A stretch of DNA of 64,000 nt, from contig NC_133223.1 of NCBI RefSeq assembly GCF_040436345.1, positions 4,465,847 to 4,529,846 of the forward strand. The letters run 5' to 3'. The translations under genes and the position numbers were made by a program. This document shows positions 32,970 through 45,780 of the stretch, in pieces (position 1 is the stretch's first letter; each line of letters opens with the position of its first letter). This DNA is from Pagrus major (Eukaryota; Chordata; Actinopteri; Spariformes; Sparidae). The notes under the pieces were generated by a model, which was not told where the DNA came from, did no database searches, and worked only from the letters and a program-made list of their open reading frames with translations.

Positions 32970-33459
32970 GAATTTGTTGTAGATGCAGTTCACACAGTTC
33001 ATGAAGTTTCTCCTCACTCCACAACTCACAATATGTAGCAATTCTTAAGGGAGTCTGGGGATTTTTCTCTACGGGTGTCAAAAAAGTAGTCTATATTGGT
33101 TACTGTTTACTAAAATTCACATGCTTACCCTCAATATAATGTTGTCTTCTTTCATAAATTGAGCGTACATGGTGAAATCCGTTGAAACATTGTGTTTCAA
33201 CAGCTGCTTAGTGTTGGCAGGTAAGACGTACTTTAGACACAGAAGCAGACTGGCTTCTGTGTCACAGTGATGCTGTGTCAAACTGACACTTTTTTTGAGG
33301 AAAGGAACAACTTAGTGTATTGCATTTAATGCTGAATTTAGAAGAAGACATGAATAACTTTGAATTTGTCGTAGTTAACTTTCGCAAAGTTTGATACCTT
33401 TCTTCTCATTCAACAACTCTTACAATTGCACAATTAAGTAAGGGAGTCTGGAGATTTTT
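32970..33459 (+). repeat. Local direct duplication of about 97 bp
   Basis: 32970-33066 and 33361-33459 share GAATTTGTTGTAG / GAATTTGTCGTAG, TTCTCCTCACTCCACAACTC / TTCTTCTCATTCAACAACTC and AAGGGAGTCTGGGGATTTTT / AAGGGAGTCTGGAGATTTTT. The copies are about 390 bp apart. Confidence 0.65.
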
Positions 33460-34123
33460 GGGGTAACTTGTGCAATGGTTAGTTGAAACAGACAAAGTTC
33501 AGACAAACATTTGCTGCTAATATTGGCAGATTAAGCAAGACCAATCATGTAGCTTGCATTACAGTGAATCACATGAAAATCTTTTCCTAACCCTAACCAG
33601 ACCATGTGTTACAACATGAAGTAGAAAAATAAATGTAAAGGTTCAACATATCAGTGGTTTGCAGAAATGTTACATTGGCAACATTTATTCTGCCGATCGG
33701 GTTGGGATTGAGATACGCTGTGATGACAAAAAGGAGTTAATTGGTTCTCTGTACTGTATTGTCCTTTATCTTCACACTCATCTCTCTACTGCTCTGTTTC
33801 ATATGACAAAGAGTCTACAAATACCTCAGGTCTCAAACACTATTACCATGTAGCCTGAATTATTCAGAGGACATGCTTGCATACATGTGCAGTGCACACA
33901 AATCAGACAGCACAATGTAAATCCCATTCCTTTTCATGTTCTGAAGATGAGCCCTCATCGTGTAAAGCAGTGGTCTAAACCCAGCCATTTTTCTCTGAGT
34001 GGCTAAAACACAGGCTTCTATTTGCTGAGGTTCTGATAATTATACATCTCCAGCAGTACATGTGCAGTCATTGTAATTAACTCACATGGATGTCAAGAAT
34101 TCATCCCTGCCGTTGCTGCTTGT

Positions 34124-34172
34124 CAGTGGGGGGGTGGGGGGGTGAGATGTTGTGGGGGTGGGGAGGCAGGAG
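34124..34172 (+). other. G-rich block with quadruplex potential
   Basis: Four or more runs of 3-7 G within 49 bp (GTGGGGGGGTGGGGGGGTG ... GTGGGGGTGGGGAGG). More GGG runs follow to 34230. Confidence 0.75.
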
Positions 34173-35215
34173 CGTGCGCAGGCTGGTGGGATGGGAGGGT
34201 GCGTAGCTCCTCTGGTGGGAGGAGGGGGAATTTTGGTTGTCTAAATATAAATCCATTCGGACTGGAGCTGTGACAAACATGCAGCTATGTGTTTTTTAAT
34301 GGTGACACTAGTTCCTCATTAAATCAGTCACTTGAGTGAGAGTGGAGGATAGTTCAGTTATGTGTCTGTCTGTGGAGGGGATGGATGCTTTGTGTCTCAG
34401 TGAACACTGCTGTGTGTGCGTCTGTGTACTTCTGTGAATAGGCTTTTTGTTGTAATGTGAATCATATGGTAATCATGATTGCTTTAAAAAGGCACTCATC
34501 TCTGCTAGAGCCATACCTGAAAGCACTTCATTTTCTCATGTTGAAGACTATTAGCTGCTTTGTGTAGCTGCTCCATTGTTTTATTTGTCAATCGACTGTT
34601 GGCAGAGCTTGGAAATGTCCCCGGCCCTTAAGGTCCAGGTTGAGAGCACAAAAGGCTGATTTCAAAACATACCACCAACAAATGAGACTCATACATACAG
34701 TATACTCAGGGCACAGTGTCATGTTCGCTGGGCTCCAACAACACTTTCTGCACTTGCTCTGGCTCAAACACAACACCTAAGTAGAGAGGGTGGAGAGTGT
34801 GCACACCCAAACTCCAGCAAGATCCTTGATTGCCTGATGGAGACCCTGTTAATATATTAAAGGGTTAGTCTGCTTCGATAAACGTTCAGGAGCTTATTAA
34901 CTCAGCGTCAGCACTACTCCTTTACAGACCAGAAAGGAGAGATGTCCTGTTTAGATTTTCCGTCTCCTGCTGATACTGAGTACCAAACTGATAACAGTGC
35001 TTTTTTTTCCAGAGGTGGAATGTGTATACCCTGTTGGAATCATTTTTAGCTACGTTAACATTAGACCAGGGACTTCTGTGGAAAAAATATTTTAATAATC
35101 AATTACTTGTTATTCATCAAGAACAAATGCCAAACACTTACCACTTCCTGCTTTTCAAATGTGAGGATCTGCTGCTTTTCTCTTTTTTTAAACCTTTGCC
35201 AAAGAATGTTTTTAA

Positions 35216-35310
35216 CCGTGTCTGTCTGTGTGTTTGTTTGGTTGGGTTGTCGGCAGGATTACACAAAAACTACTGAACAGATTTCCGTGAAACTTGGATG
35301 GAGGATGTGT
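35216..35310 (+). repeat. Truncated copy of the 4501-4885 repeat
   Basis: CGTGTCTGTCTGTGTGTTTG, GTCGGCAGGATTACACAAAA, CTACTGAACAGATTTCCGTG and AAACTTGGATGGAGGATGTG match 4501-4885, and then the similarity stops. Confidence 0.65.
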
Positions 35311-35781
35311 CTTCTGAAACCTTGCACATATTTATTAGTGCCTTATTTAATCTGTTCAACATCCTGAAAGATTCATGTCACATTTCACAGTGGTTGTATT
35401 TCACTATTAGACTGAGATTACAGCAGGTATTTGTATCATGTTGGCAACTTCTTGTCTCTCAAATGCTCTCATCCTGAACAACTTACTATTCACATGCATG
35501 ACCAACATCAGACATAAAAAGCAGGGAATTTAATTCTTGGATTTGTTCTGATTTGACCAGAGAGACAGTGAGAATGTAAGAAAGGTTCATGTGATTGTTC
35601 ACAAGGGCAAACACATACACAGATTCACACACACATACCACAATGTTGATTTGAAGTGCTGCATCACTGCAGTTAGACATCAGAGCCTCTGAATCATACA
35701 CTTGGAGAAAGGTTATTATTTATAGACCCCTCTCATGACGTATGTTATAAGCAACACCTCTCAGAGCAGCATGACAAAAAT

Positions 35782-35816
35782 AACGCGCGTGCGCGCACAC
35801 ACACACACACACACAC
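35782..35816. repeat. CG/CA alternating tract
   Basis: AACGCGCGTGCGCGCACACA and further CA, about 35 bp of strictly alternating purine-pyrimidine sequence with a CG core. Confidence 0.9.
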
Positions 35817-37284
35817 CTTGTAAATAGAAAATTTGCTAACTGACTACACACCTCGCAAACTTCTGTTTATTTCTTTTCATTCTGCAATCATTGGATTCAT
35901 GCAGAGGTCTCATTAAAATCATTACTTTGATTTTATGTGAAAATTACAGTCTGGGGGAAATTGTGGAGCTAGAGCAATAAAAGAAGTCCTCTGATGATTC
36001 ATTATAAACCTCATGCATAGTTCAATCAATGTTAATTTGCTGCTCCCCGGAAAAGACAGAAGCTGTGTGGGACTACACCAGTCAATTGGTCCTATTAATT
36101 GAGTGGGTCTTGGCCTGGTCCTAATCAGGTTAGGGCCTGAGCCCTGCTCATCACGTGGACATGTCTGGACCAGCACTGTGCATAAGCTGCCACCAGCCTG
36201 TGAACACCCTCTCCTTCTTTCAAGCTTCCTTTTTAATCCAAAAGGAGATTTAATTGTAAGAACAAGGGAGAACAAAATAATGACAACTCAAAAGTCTACT
36301 GCAGTGTCACCTTTGAAAAAAATATTTTATAGAGATTCAGCTTTTTAAAATCAAACAACATAATCTAGGTGTTTTTATTTTATTTCTGTCCAATGTGCAT
36401 GTACAATATAAAACTTCCCCTGAACCCCTTGTGTATCAGAGTCTCCTGGTGTCAGACACCTTCACCTGTTGCGTTTTAAGATAAGGAATAAAACTGGAAT
36501 CTGATGGAACACCAAAGTCTTTACGAACTCAGTCCATACGTTGCCAATTTTGCAGATCAATCGGCATCGTTGAGTTGCAGCAAATTAATTGGCAGCAAAT
36601 CAATAGAAGTGTTATCTGGACTGATAAAGGGCTTACTTTGCTAACAAAAACTAAAAGCAAATATTTATATTTGAGTATTGAGATTGGAGTACTGAACCAT
36701 ATTTTATTAACTTTAAAGATCTTTCACCTTCATCTTGTCAGTCTTATCACACATAATACTCAATTTGCCACAAAGCACATTTGCCACAGCCACAGGGACA
36801 TATGGTATATTACATTCTGTCTCTCTAACAGCTAAGATAACTTCAAATATCTCACATCTCTGAATCTCCACCCTCCTCCCCACTGCTGTTCCCCACCTTC
36901 AGTCTTTCATTACTCACCTCCCACCCTCTCTTCTTGATATTCAGTTTATTTTGTGCATTTGTGTCCACGTGCATATGTGTAAGTGAGAAAATGAGTGTAC
37001 ATGGCTGCAGGGAGAAAACTGTCACCGCTTCCCTGTGCCTGTGTTTGTGTGTCTGTGTGCATATGTGCCTGTGTGTGTTTGACAGCACAGATTAGCGGTG
37101 AAGCATTGTTGTGTCTCAGGTGTGTGTTTCCCCTGTGGCGCTTTGTGCTTAAACCCCCTCCTGGCTTCTCGTCAGGCAGGAACAGATATAATGATAGGCC
37201 TAATAATGGCTGGGCTTGGCTCTGTCACTTTATGGTGTTAGGAAGCTACACCCATCATATTTTACACCCGATAAAAAGATAAAA

Positions 37285-37520
37285 AGGGTCTACAGCCATG
37301 CTAGCGGCTCAGTGAGGCTGCACTTTGATACAGTAATGCTTTGAACCAAATGGCAATTTTAGTATGGCAAAATGCTCACAATGATATTTTAAACATGCTA
37401 ATGTTTAGCATTTATAATGTTTACCACAGTCATCATCTTAGTTCAGCATGATAGCATGCTAAAATTATGAATTAGCACAAAGTACAGCTTGGTATTTAGA
37501 CCTATTACGCATGTTGGTCT
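37285..37520 (+). repeat. gctagcatgctaac-type fish repeat, second copy
   Basis: GCTTTGAACCAAATGGCAAT, GCAAAATGCTCACAATGATA, CATGCTAATGTTTAGCATTT and GATAGCATGCTAAAATTATG match the repeat type at 4260-4500 in the opposite orientation. Confidence 0.6.
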
Positions 37521-39276
37521 ATAGGTTAATTAGCATACGGACACTGTCTGCTAAGCTTTACTAGAGCAGTCTGAGGTAAAAAAGTGAAGCACGCTAAAAG
37601 AAGCTCATTGTGGGAACATAACCTCAAGAAATGCAACAAAGTCAAATGTAGGTTAAAATGTGTGACGCTACGCTCCAGTTTAGTTGAACTATAGCACTAT
37701 GCTGTTCCACATTGAGAACAAAAACCCTGCTGCCATGTCTGAGGATGGCCTGCAGCCAAAGATGAGCCTACGCCACTGCTAGCCGGGGGAAGAAGGTGTG
37801 ATGCGTTGGTCCGAGGCGACATGCTGCCAATAAGTGTGATAGAGGGAGAGGGATTCAAAGTTAGTTAGTAGGCCTATGTTATGCCATCTAGAGCCACTGT
37901 GACCAAACACATGAAAAGCATTTTGAGTAGATGTATGAGCTAAAAGTCAGGCTAGCTAGGGCAAACAAGCTAATGCTAGCTCTGTAATTTCATCAGTGCT
38001 GACTGGGAGATGCAGCCCAGTGTGCTCCTTTCTCCAGCACAGGTACAGGAAATAGATCTAGCTGTGTGAGATGAGCTCCTCACTCAGAACTTTTCTGTGT
38101 CAGACAACCTCACCGGAACTCACTGAGTCAATGGAGTGCCATGCTAAAAGGAAAGCACCTCTTTATTTGATCTATATCTTTATAATTAACAGGGAAGTTA
38201 CCAGTTAATGGGTGTCAGGCAATCAAAAGCAAAATTGACTGAAACTGACATACCTAGTAGATACTGAAGTTATTAAGTGTATCGGCATCAGCCATGATGT
38301 GTCTGATCTACACTGAACACATTTTCTTTGCCAAAATCATCATAAAATAAGTGTTTGTGCTCTCAGCTACATTCATGTAGTCACAGTGAGCTGTTGGTGA
38401 GATTTGAATGGGAAACAGAGAGTGGGGGTATTGGATTAGATTTGAGTTATCAGAGTCAGCATTGGGAGGGAAAAGTTTGATTGGTGCATCCCTCATGAAA
38501 ATGTCATTAATTTGTAGGTTTTGAGGAAACAACAGACAGACAGTAGATTTTTAGGAAAGAACAGAGTATTAGGAGGGCATTTGAATTTGTGATGTGGAGC
38601 TACTTTAGTAGGCTATCCATGAATCAGGCCCACAATAATGCTAGTGTAATATGGTATTTAGTGCCAAACTCTTAGCACTGCCATGAAATTTTAAAAACTG
38701 GAGGATGTTGCTTTTTTTGTGGGCTTACAGTATGTTATATAGTCAATTGATCATGTAAAAAATTGTTTTTATGGCTGAAGCTTGCAGTGGCAGATTAAAA
38801 TGAGCACACTGATCGTGGTTATAATGTGGGTCTGGCTTGCACAGATTATCTATTATCTGGCTGTATGGGTGAGTGGAACAAAGCTGAGGTGAGTATGGTG
38901 AACGTGAAAGCGGCCAATGATAATAATCAAAGTGGCAACATGTGACCTCTTACGTAAACCTAATTCCATTGACAGCACTGACGAATGTAGTTTTGACATT
39001 TCTTTTCCGTGGTCCAATCACAACACAAAATGGAGCTCTTCAAAAATAGGAAAACACATGAGCATAAAGCAAGATGGCATCAGCATTCATGGGAATTGTA
39101 AAAGGATGAATCAAAGAGTGAATAACTACAGCTAATAATGTTACCTAATGTAGTGTGGTTGTGTTTGTACAGTAGCTCAGCCTGCAGGTCACAATCTGCC
39201 TCTCGCTGTCACTGCTGGGCAAAATGGGGGAGAGTGAGTCACAGGGAGTGGGAGAAAGAGAGATAGAGAGAAACTG

Positions 39277-39278
<2 letters not shown>

Positions 39279-39334
<56 letters not shown>
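39279..39334. repeat. (GT)n microsatellite
   Basis: 56 bp of pure GT. The 172-aa minus-strand frame across it is repeat-driven. Confidence 0.97.
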
Positions 39335-39336
<2 letters not shown>

Positions 39337-39890
39337 GGTAAAGGAAGAGAGGAATAGAAAGAGGATGGGTGGGTAATGGTTGGAGGAGGCTACACAAAGT
39401 AATGAAGTGTGTGGTGTGTACAGGGTATCGGCAGATATGATCAAACTGCAAAACTGGAAGAAGACTGAAGGCAGAGAGGATGAGACAAGGATGGACAGAT
39501 CAGGGCTTAAGCAGATAATCAAAGTGATAATGATTTGATTCATATTGCTTTTTTCATAAATGATGCCACAAAGTGCTTTACAGTAAAAGAAAAATAAGAT
39601 GGAGAAAAAGGGTAAAAATAACATCCAAATTATAAGAATCAAACTGACTCCACAGTTATACAACAGATTATAATCAGATATAAGCTAAAAATATATTTGA
39701 AGGAGGGATTTTAAAAGAGGAGATTGACTTTGCCAACCTGAGACGTTCAAGGAGTTAATGTTAATGTTAATGTTAATGGGACAGGTGACCAGGGTTCCTC
39801 CACAATCCTGAGACTTGAAAGAGTCACTACTTTATTCTGAAAAGGTGTGTTGTTCTTTTGTAAACAGTAAACGTATGAAAGGGGTAATAC

Positions 39891-40243
39891 TTAAAGCAAC
39901 ATTATTGTAAAATTGGCATTTTGTGTGATTTGGTGCCGCCCACAGTAAATACAAATCACAGGTCTGTCACAGTTTGTCAGATGTAATGTAGGTGCTGACT
40001 ACAAATAGAACTCATGACATCAGAACAATGTTATGTGTTGAAAACTTGTATGTTGAAGTAAACCTGTATGTAACACTGTGATCCTACCCTCTCACTGAAG
40101 TTACATAGTGCAGAAACAAGTGATAGTTTCTGCAGGAGTGGCTGAGACAGACACACCATTCACCCTATTATAAGTCACTGTACCATCAAAGTGATTTTGA
40201 AGCTGTTATTTTAAGGTAAAAAAGTTACATAATGTTGCTTTAA
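39891..40243. mobile_element. TTAAAGCAACATTAT...ATAATGTTGCTTTAA element, copy 1
   Basis: 353 bp. The left end TTAAAGCAACATTATTGTAA and the right end GTTACATAATGTTGCTTTAA are inverted repeats. The interior matches 50940-51252 over its whole length apart from a gap of about 40 bp, including AACTCATGACATCAGAACAA and AAGTGATAGTTTCTGCAGGA. Confidence 0.85.
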
Positions 40244-40935
40244 ATGACTCTTTATTTGTTAAATAATTGTATCCATTTTATTTATCCATTTATTTTACAA
40301 TATAAATAAAACAAGAGAAAGGAGCATGCCATTACATAAGGGTGAGTGAGAAAAAAATGAGAAAAAGATGTGGTGAATGTTATTGGAATATATAATATAC
40401 AGAATATATATAATATATAATGCATTTAAATGTATTTTTGAAAGGCTTAAACACTGGAAGCCATGTAGCCTCTCCTCTCTGCAGTCAGTTGCCTCTGATA
40501 TGGCTCCACTCTATTCAACTACTAGTTTACTAACTCTGCAGTCCACTCTGAAACACTTTTCCACCTGCAGGAATCCACTCGAGACCTGCATGCCACATTT
40601 CATTGCCTGTATAATACATCTCACAAAGTTATATGAGGCCTGATCTATTAGTTATGTGGACTGTGAATGGGGCAGAGAATTAATAAAACCATTAATTAGA
40701 CACGCTCTGCAGCACATTTATAATCAAGAGAGCTCTTGACAAAGTGAGCTTGCTTCATTATTTCTGAATTTAACAGTATCCTTTTTGCACTTCTGTTGCG
40801 CCTGCAGTCAGATTATAAAGCTGATAATCAATGAGAGAACTCTGCTTGCTTACTGAATTAGGTTTTAAACAGATGGATAATTTCCACCATTCAGACACTA
40901 AAAGCTCCTGGAGCTGGAATCCTAAGGCCTACAGA

Positions 40936-42110
40936 GAGGGTTGTGCATCTCTCCCTTCTAACATGATACAATACGTATCTAGATTCATGGGCTACGATAT
41001 GATTCAATTCTTTTTATTATGGAACGATTCGATTCTGATTCAGTACGATTCGATTCAACCAGTTTTGGTACGATACAATCCGATACAATTCTTTGTTTCA
41101 TGTAGACATTAAGGAGGAATCACTTGTATTTTTCTTACTATTAATCTGCTTAAACCTCAGTTTATAAAAAACACACTTCTCCACCATCCTGGATCTGAGG
41201 AACAACTATCCTGGATCTCCATGAGCAGGGTCTCTCTGAGCTGGATCTGTCTGCATTGGACCTCTCTGAACTGGATGTCCCCGACTGTCTGTATCCTCTG
41301 CTTCCTAATAATCAGTGTATGAAATCACACCTATGTTTAACAATCAGACAAATGTTTACTACTGATAACCAACTCAAAAGTTGGATTAACTCAACTGTGT
41401 GCACTGGGCAGCAACTGTCAGTAGACAGTAAATAGTGCGCAGTATGGTTCAGTTCAGTACATAATGTCAGGAGACAATGACAGTTAACAGTGTGCAGTAC
41501 TACCAGCACTCAGAATACAGCTAATGATAGCAACACGTTCAAAAGCAGACAGGTCATAAGTCCTTAGCAATAAAACGGGCTATAGATGCTGTGATTACCT
41601 TAGACCTTAGAAGTTGTGGCTGGAAAAAGTGTTTAATCTACCTGTCTTAGTCTTGCGTGTTCTGCTAGTGCTAGCTTTACTAGCATCCTCGTTGTCTGCA
41701 CAGGTTTCATCATGCCGTCTCACCAGGTGAATGCTAAGGTACGTGCTACCACTGTACTGTACGCTGTTATACAGAGCTTACAAACGGTCTGCTTTTTTGT
41801 CCAACTTTCCTTCAAAGCCGTAAAATCCAAATCTCTTGCAGGCTTTTGATTTTAGATTTGACAGTGCATTGTAAATCTTGTTGGCGTTGTCGGACATGTT
41901 GCTTTTGTTTCCTTGGCAACGCTACGTTAACGTTTCCGTGCCGCAGAATCTGGCGATGACCCTTGACCTTTTACGAGAGCTTGAAGACGCTGTGAGGAAG
42001 TAGCAGCATAGCAGCTTCACTAAATCGATTCATAACTTTAAAATCAGGGCATCGACCGGTTGACAGTGCATTTACATCGATCCAGAGGTCCATGTATCGG
42101 TGAAGTTGTA
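40936..42110. mobile_element. hAT-like non-autonomous element (GATTCGATTC-rich ends)
   Basis: The left end GGGTTGTGCATCTCTCCCTT leads into arrays of GATACGATTCGATTC words (40970-41090). The right part has TCACTAAATCGATTCATAAC, TTTAAAATCAGGGCATCGAC and GCATTTACATCGATCCAGAG. The order matches a dispersed fish element with GATTCGATTC subterminal repeats. The boundaries are approximate. Confidence 0.5.
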
Positions 42111-42248
42111 TTTTTAACTTTAAAACCGATTTTGGATTCATATTGGTTATTTTTTACACAACTACCTACAGAGATTGTTTTCTTTTGCTTAGAAACACGT
42201 GCACACACTAAAATATACATGCTTCTTCTCTCACTCTCCCTGTGTCAC

Positions 42249-42287
42249 ACACATGCACACACACACACACACACACACACCCACACA

Positions 42288-42322
<35 letters not shown>
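42249..42322. repeat. (CA)n microsatellite with CCACAC interruptions
   Basis: About 74 bp. It creates the His/Thr repeat in the 140-aa plus-strand frame, which is not a gene. Confidence 0.95.
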
Positions 42323-42327
<5 letters not shown>

Positions 42328-45140
42328 CTTTCTGGCTGCAGGAGGTTGCATTTCTGAAGGCAGTGGGTGAGTTGCGATCAATAGCTACCCAAACAGTCAT
42401 ATATTATTTACAATGGCTGTCTGTTGAAACCAATCAATATGGATGCTTTTACCACCCACCTGCAAGTGACTCAGTTTACTGAGGCTGCAGGTAAGACCAT
42501 GACATAGTGATATCTGAAAGCACAACATGTAGTTGTTAAATATTATTCCCAGTTAGGCCTGAAGAGCTGGTAGCCTATTTCTTTGACTGTTTTACTTTCT
42601 TTCTCTCTGTCTTTTTTTCTTTTATGCAGATATTTGCAAAAGATTTGTAATGTATACAGGTCTGTTGATGTTGTTACCAGAGCAAGCATTTTCAGCTCAA
42701 AATTGGAAACTCAAAGCCAGCTATACTTGCTACAGATTACTGTTGTGCTTAAACCCCCTCCTGTCAAAGTTGCTCCAGACAAAGAGAGCTGAGTAGAAAT
42801 CAAGTCTTTCAGCAGTCATTTCGCTGATTTATTATAGTAGTATCGTAGCTACATTGTTGGATTCACGATGGATGGTTTTGAATTTCTCTTGTAAGTTTGA
42901 ATGTGAAAATATACTGTATTAAGAAGATTGCAAGGTTTAAGGTTTTTATTATTCATACAATGCAGGATTGCCCAATGGAATGCTTTTGTAGCCCCCTCCA
43001 TTTTACAAACATAGAAAATGTTTGAACAGATATTTTAAATATTTAAATGATAATTTAATATAAACAATAAGATCTGCAATCATGAATTATTATTGTATGT
43101 ATTGTGTTATTGTATTGTAATCTCACATTTCCCTTAATATATAGTGTAACTTAATATTTATGAAATTAATTTGACAGACATCAGAGATGACAGACGGTTG
43201 ATTGTAATCTATTTGAAAGCAACATTTGTGCATTAAAATGTCTAAAAACGACCTTTGTTGAATATATTGCTGAGCTGTCTACGGACATTAACCCAAATAT
43301 TTCCAACAATGTCCAAACCCAGAGAAAGACATCATTTGAAGTTTTTAATCAGCAATGGTGTTTTTTTTTAACAATGAAAACAACAACTCCCATGATCCCA
43401 TGCTGCTTATGGACTTAGAAATAGTTTTGAGAGCAAAACATGACTTTAAAATCTTTTCAACAATATACACTATACACATTTTGTTTCTTTGTCTCTGTAA
43501 TACATCACCATTTTTTTCAAATCTTCTTTTTGTTTATTTTTTGAAAGAAATTTCTATGTATAGAATACTTGATGTATGTATACTTGATTGTAGGACACAT
43601 TTTCCTGATGACGACAATTTTAATTTTATATTTGAACAATTCTTTAAATCACTTTTGCATATAATGTTTCTGAAACTGCTGTTTGTTAGTTAAAGTGTAA
43701 AAATAAAAGTTTGTAGCAGGAAAATATATACTGTCAAATGCCTCAGTTCCATTATTTAAAAAAAAAAGTCTAAATCTCTTAATTTGTCTCTCATGGGTTT
43801 AATGGGACTCAGAATCCATACCGAATATGATTTTAAAGGCTTTAATGTTGCAATGCCTGAACATTTTGTATGTAGGTTCATGAAGAGGCCAACATCAACT
43901 CAGAATCCATTAGAACTTCTTTCTTCTCTTTTTTTCTGTAAGAGAAAAGAAGGAAGAGATTTTATGATCCTAAATATCAGCTCTGCTGCCTATCAGAAGG
44001 CTGTTTAATAGGGCTCAGTATCCAGGCGGTTATATGGGGGCTCTTGCACTGAGCCAAGGGAAACAGGTGCCAAAATGTCAAGTTGAGTTTTGTCATCTTT
44101 CCTCTACACTGGATCATGAGTTTTGTGAGCAGTTGCTTATTTTAGACCTGTGTTCAACCTTCCATGCTTTTTATACCAGCATTATCAAAAGCATAATTGG
44201 AGCAAAAGATGTAGTGAGGTGAAGAATGCACCATGGCCAGGTGAGCTACAGATCAGCTGTGTAAAGCAGGAAGAGAGAGAGACAAGCAGAAAGTACAGAC
44301 GGCAGAGAAGCAGACAGAGCTAGAAATAGACATCAAACCAGGTGGTCAATGAAGATGTCACTATGTGCGTAAGAAGGGGAGCAAAAGACATGAGCGCACA
44401 GGAAGAGAAAGACTGAACCTGGGACTGTAATAGCAGTAAATGAAAGTGATGAAGCCAAAGCGACAGGGGGTATATTAGACAGCCCTGCAGTAATATGTTC
44501 CAATTGGAAGCAGATGAATCTGACCTCTGGCTTAATAGGACAGATAGAGCAGCTATTAGGTTGTCTTCAAAATGTTTTGTCGCAAATTTCCTAAAACCTT
44601 TTCTTCTTCATACTGCCTCATTTAGACAAATTTCAGCATCAGCTCAATAGTGTGTACTAGTTCTATGCTGTCTCTGTCTAAATCACAAATAAAGCTAAAC
44701 GAATAAACAAAGACATATTATATTAGCTGTGGCGACTCAGGCCTTTATTCTGAAAGGCTGCTAAATATTTGTAATCCAGCAGTATTTCTACAAGCACACA
44801 TTTATGTTGTTTTGTTGGATTAAGTTAGTTGAGTGGATGGATACTGTAAGAGAAGAAAGTTGACATATTAAATGATGAGACAGACTTCACAGATAGAAAT
44901 TAGATAAGAGAAGAAAACAATTTCAAATGAAATAAAATGAAAGGTTTACACATTATAGATGTTACCATTCCATACGCAATATTGTGCATCTATTTCTGTA
45001 AATAAATGTATGCACCTCAAGCACTGACTGAGAAAATCAGGCAGGTGAGAAAAGGAACAGGTCAGCGTCACATAGTGGCCACTGGTAATGCAGTTTATGC
45101 AGCCATTATGAACCATTACCATGCAGCCATTACCACGTAG
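42323..45140. other. Intronic, AT-rich, no gene seen
   Basis: No exon, known repeat or strong motif was recognised. The frames at 43355-43693 and 43784-44222 show no domain. Confidence 0.5.
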
Positions 45141-45780
45141 CAGAGGTGGGACCAAGTCATTGTTTTGCAAGTCATAAGTAAGTCTCAAGTCTTTGCCCTC
45201 AAGTCCCAAGTCAAGTCCCGGGTCAGGACAGGCAGGTCCCGATTCAAGTCCAAAGTCAAGACTGACAAGTCTCAAGTCAAGTCCCAAGTCCTGCAGTTTG
45301 AGTTTCGAGTCCTTTCGAGTCCTTTTAACTACAGAGTAATAATATATTTACACAGATCATGTATGCTTTTAAAATCTGTATTTATTTATTAAAACAAGTG
45401 CAATTGAAATTGCAAAAAAAAAATAGTGCTGACATTGCACTTCCTAATTGCACTATTAACCAGTCATTTTTAACATTTAACTCATATTTTGCAAGAATAT
45501 TCTTCATTTTAAACCACTCCTTTACAGAATAAACACATTTGAAAAACAAGTGTAACTGTAATTATTTGTACAAAAGTGCTAACATTGTATTTCCATGGCA
45601 TATTTCATTTTAACTAGTTCCACAGCAGTTTCTGTCCTGTCCTGTACTTATCTCATCTCATTTATCTCATCTCATATTGTCTGTGTGTGTATGTGTGCAT
45701 GTGTGTGTGTACATGTGAGAAACATAACAAATACATGAACATAACAATGAACAGGGTTGTGCTTTTTGTATGTCAGGGCC

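Noticed and set aside
39145..39663. 172-aa minus-strand open frame
   Set aside because: It is driven by the GT tract (His-Thr run) and has no domain or splice context.
42060..42482. 140-aa plus-strand open frame
   Set aside because: The core is a His-Thr run from a CA microsatellite, and its start lies in a hAT-like element.
44946..45287. 113-aa minus-strand frame
   Set aside because: It spans the left end of the hAT transposon, and its N-terminus is the CAAGTC array.
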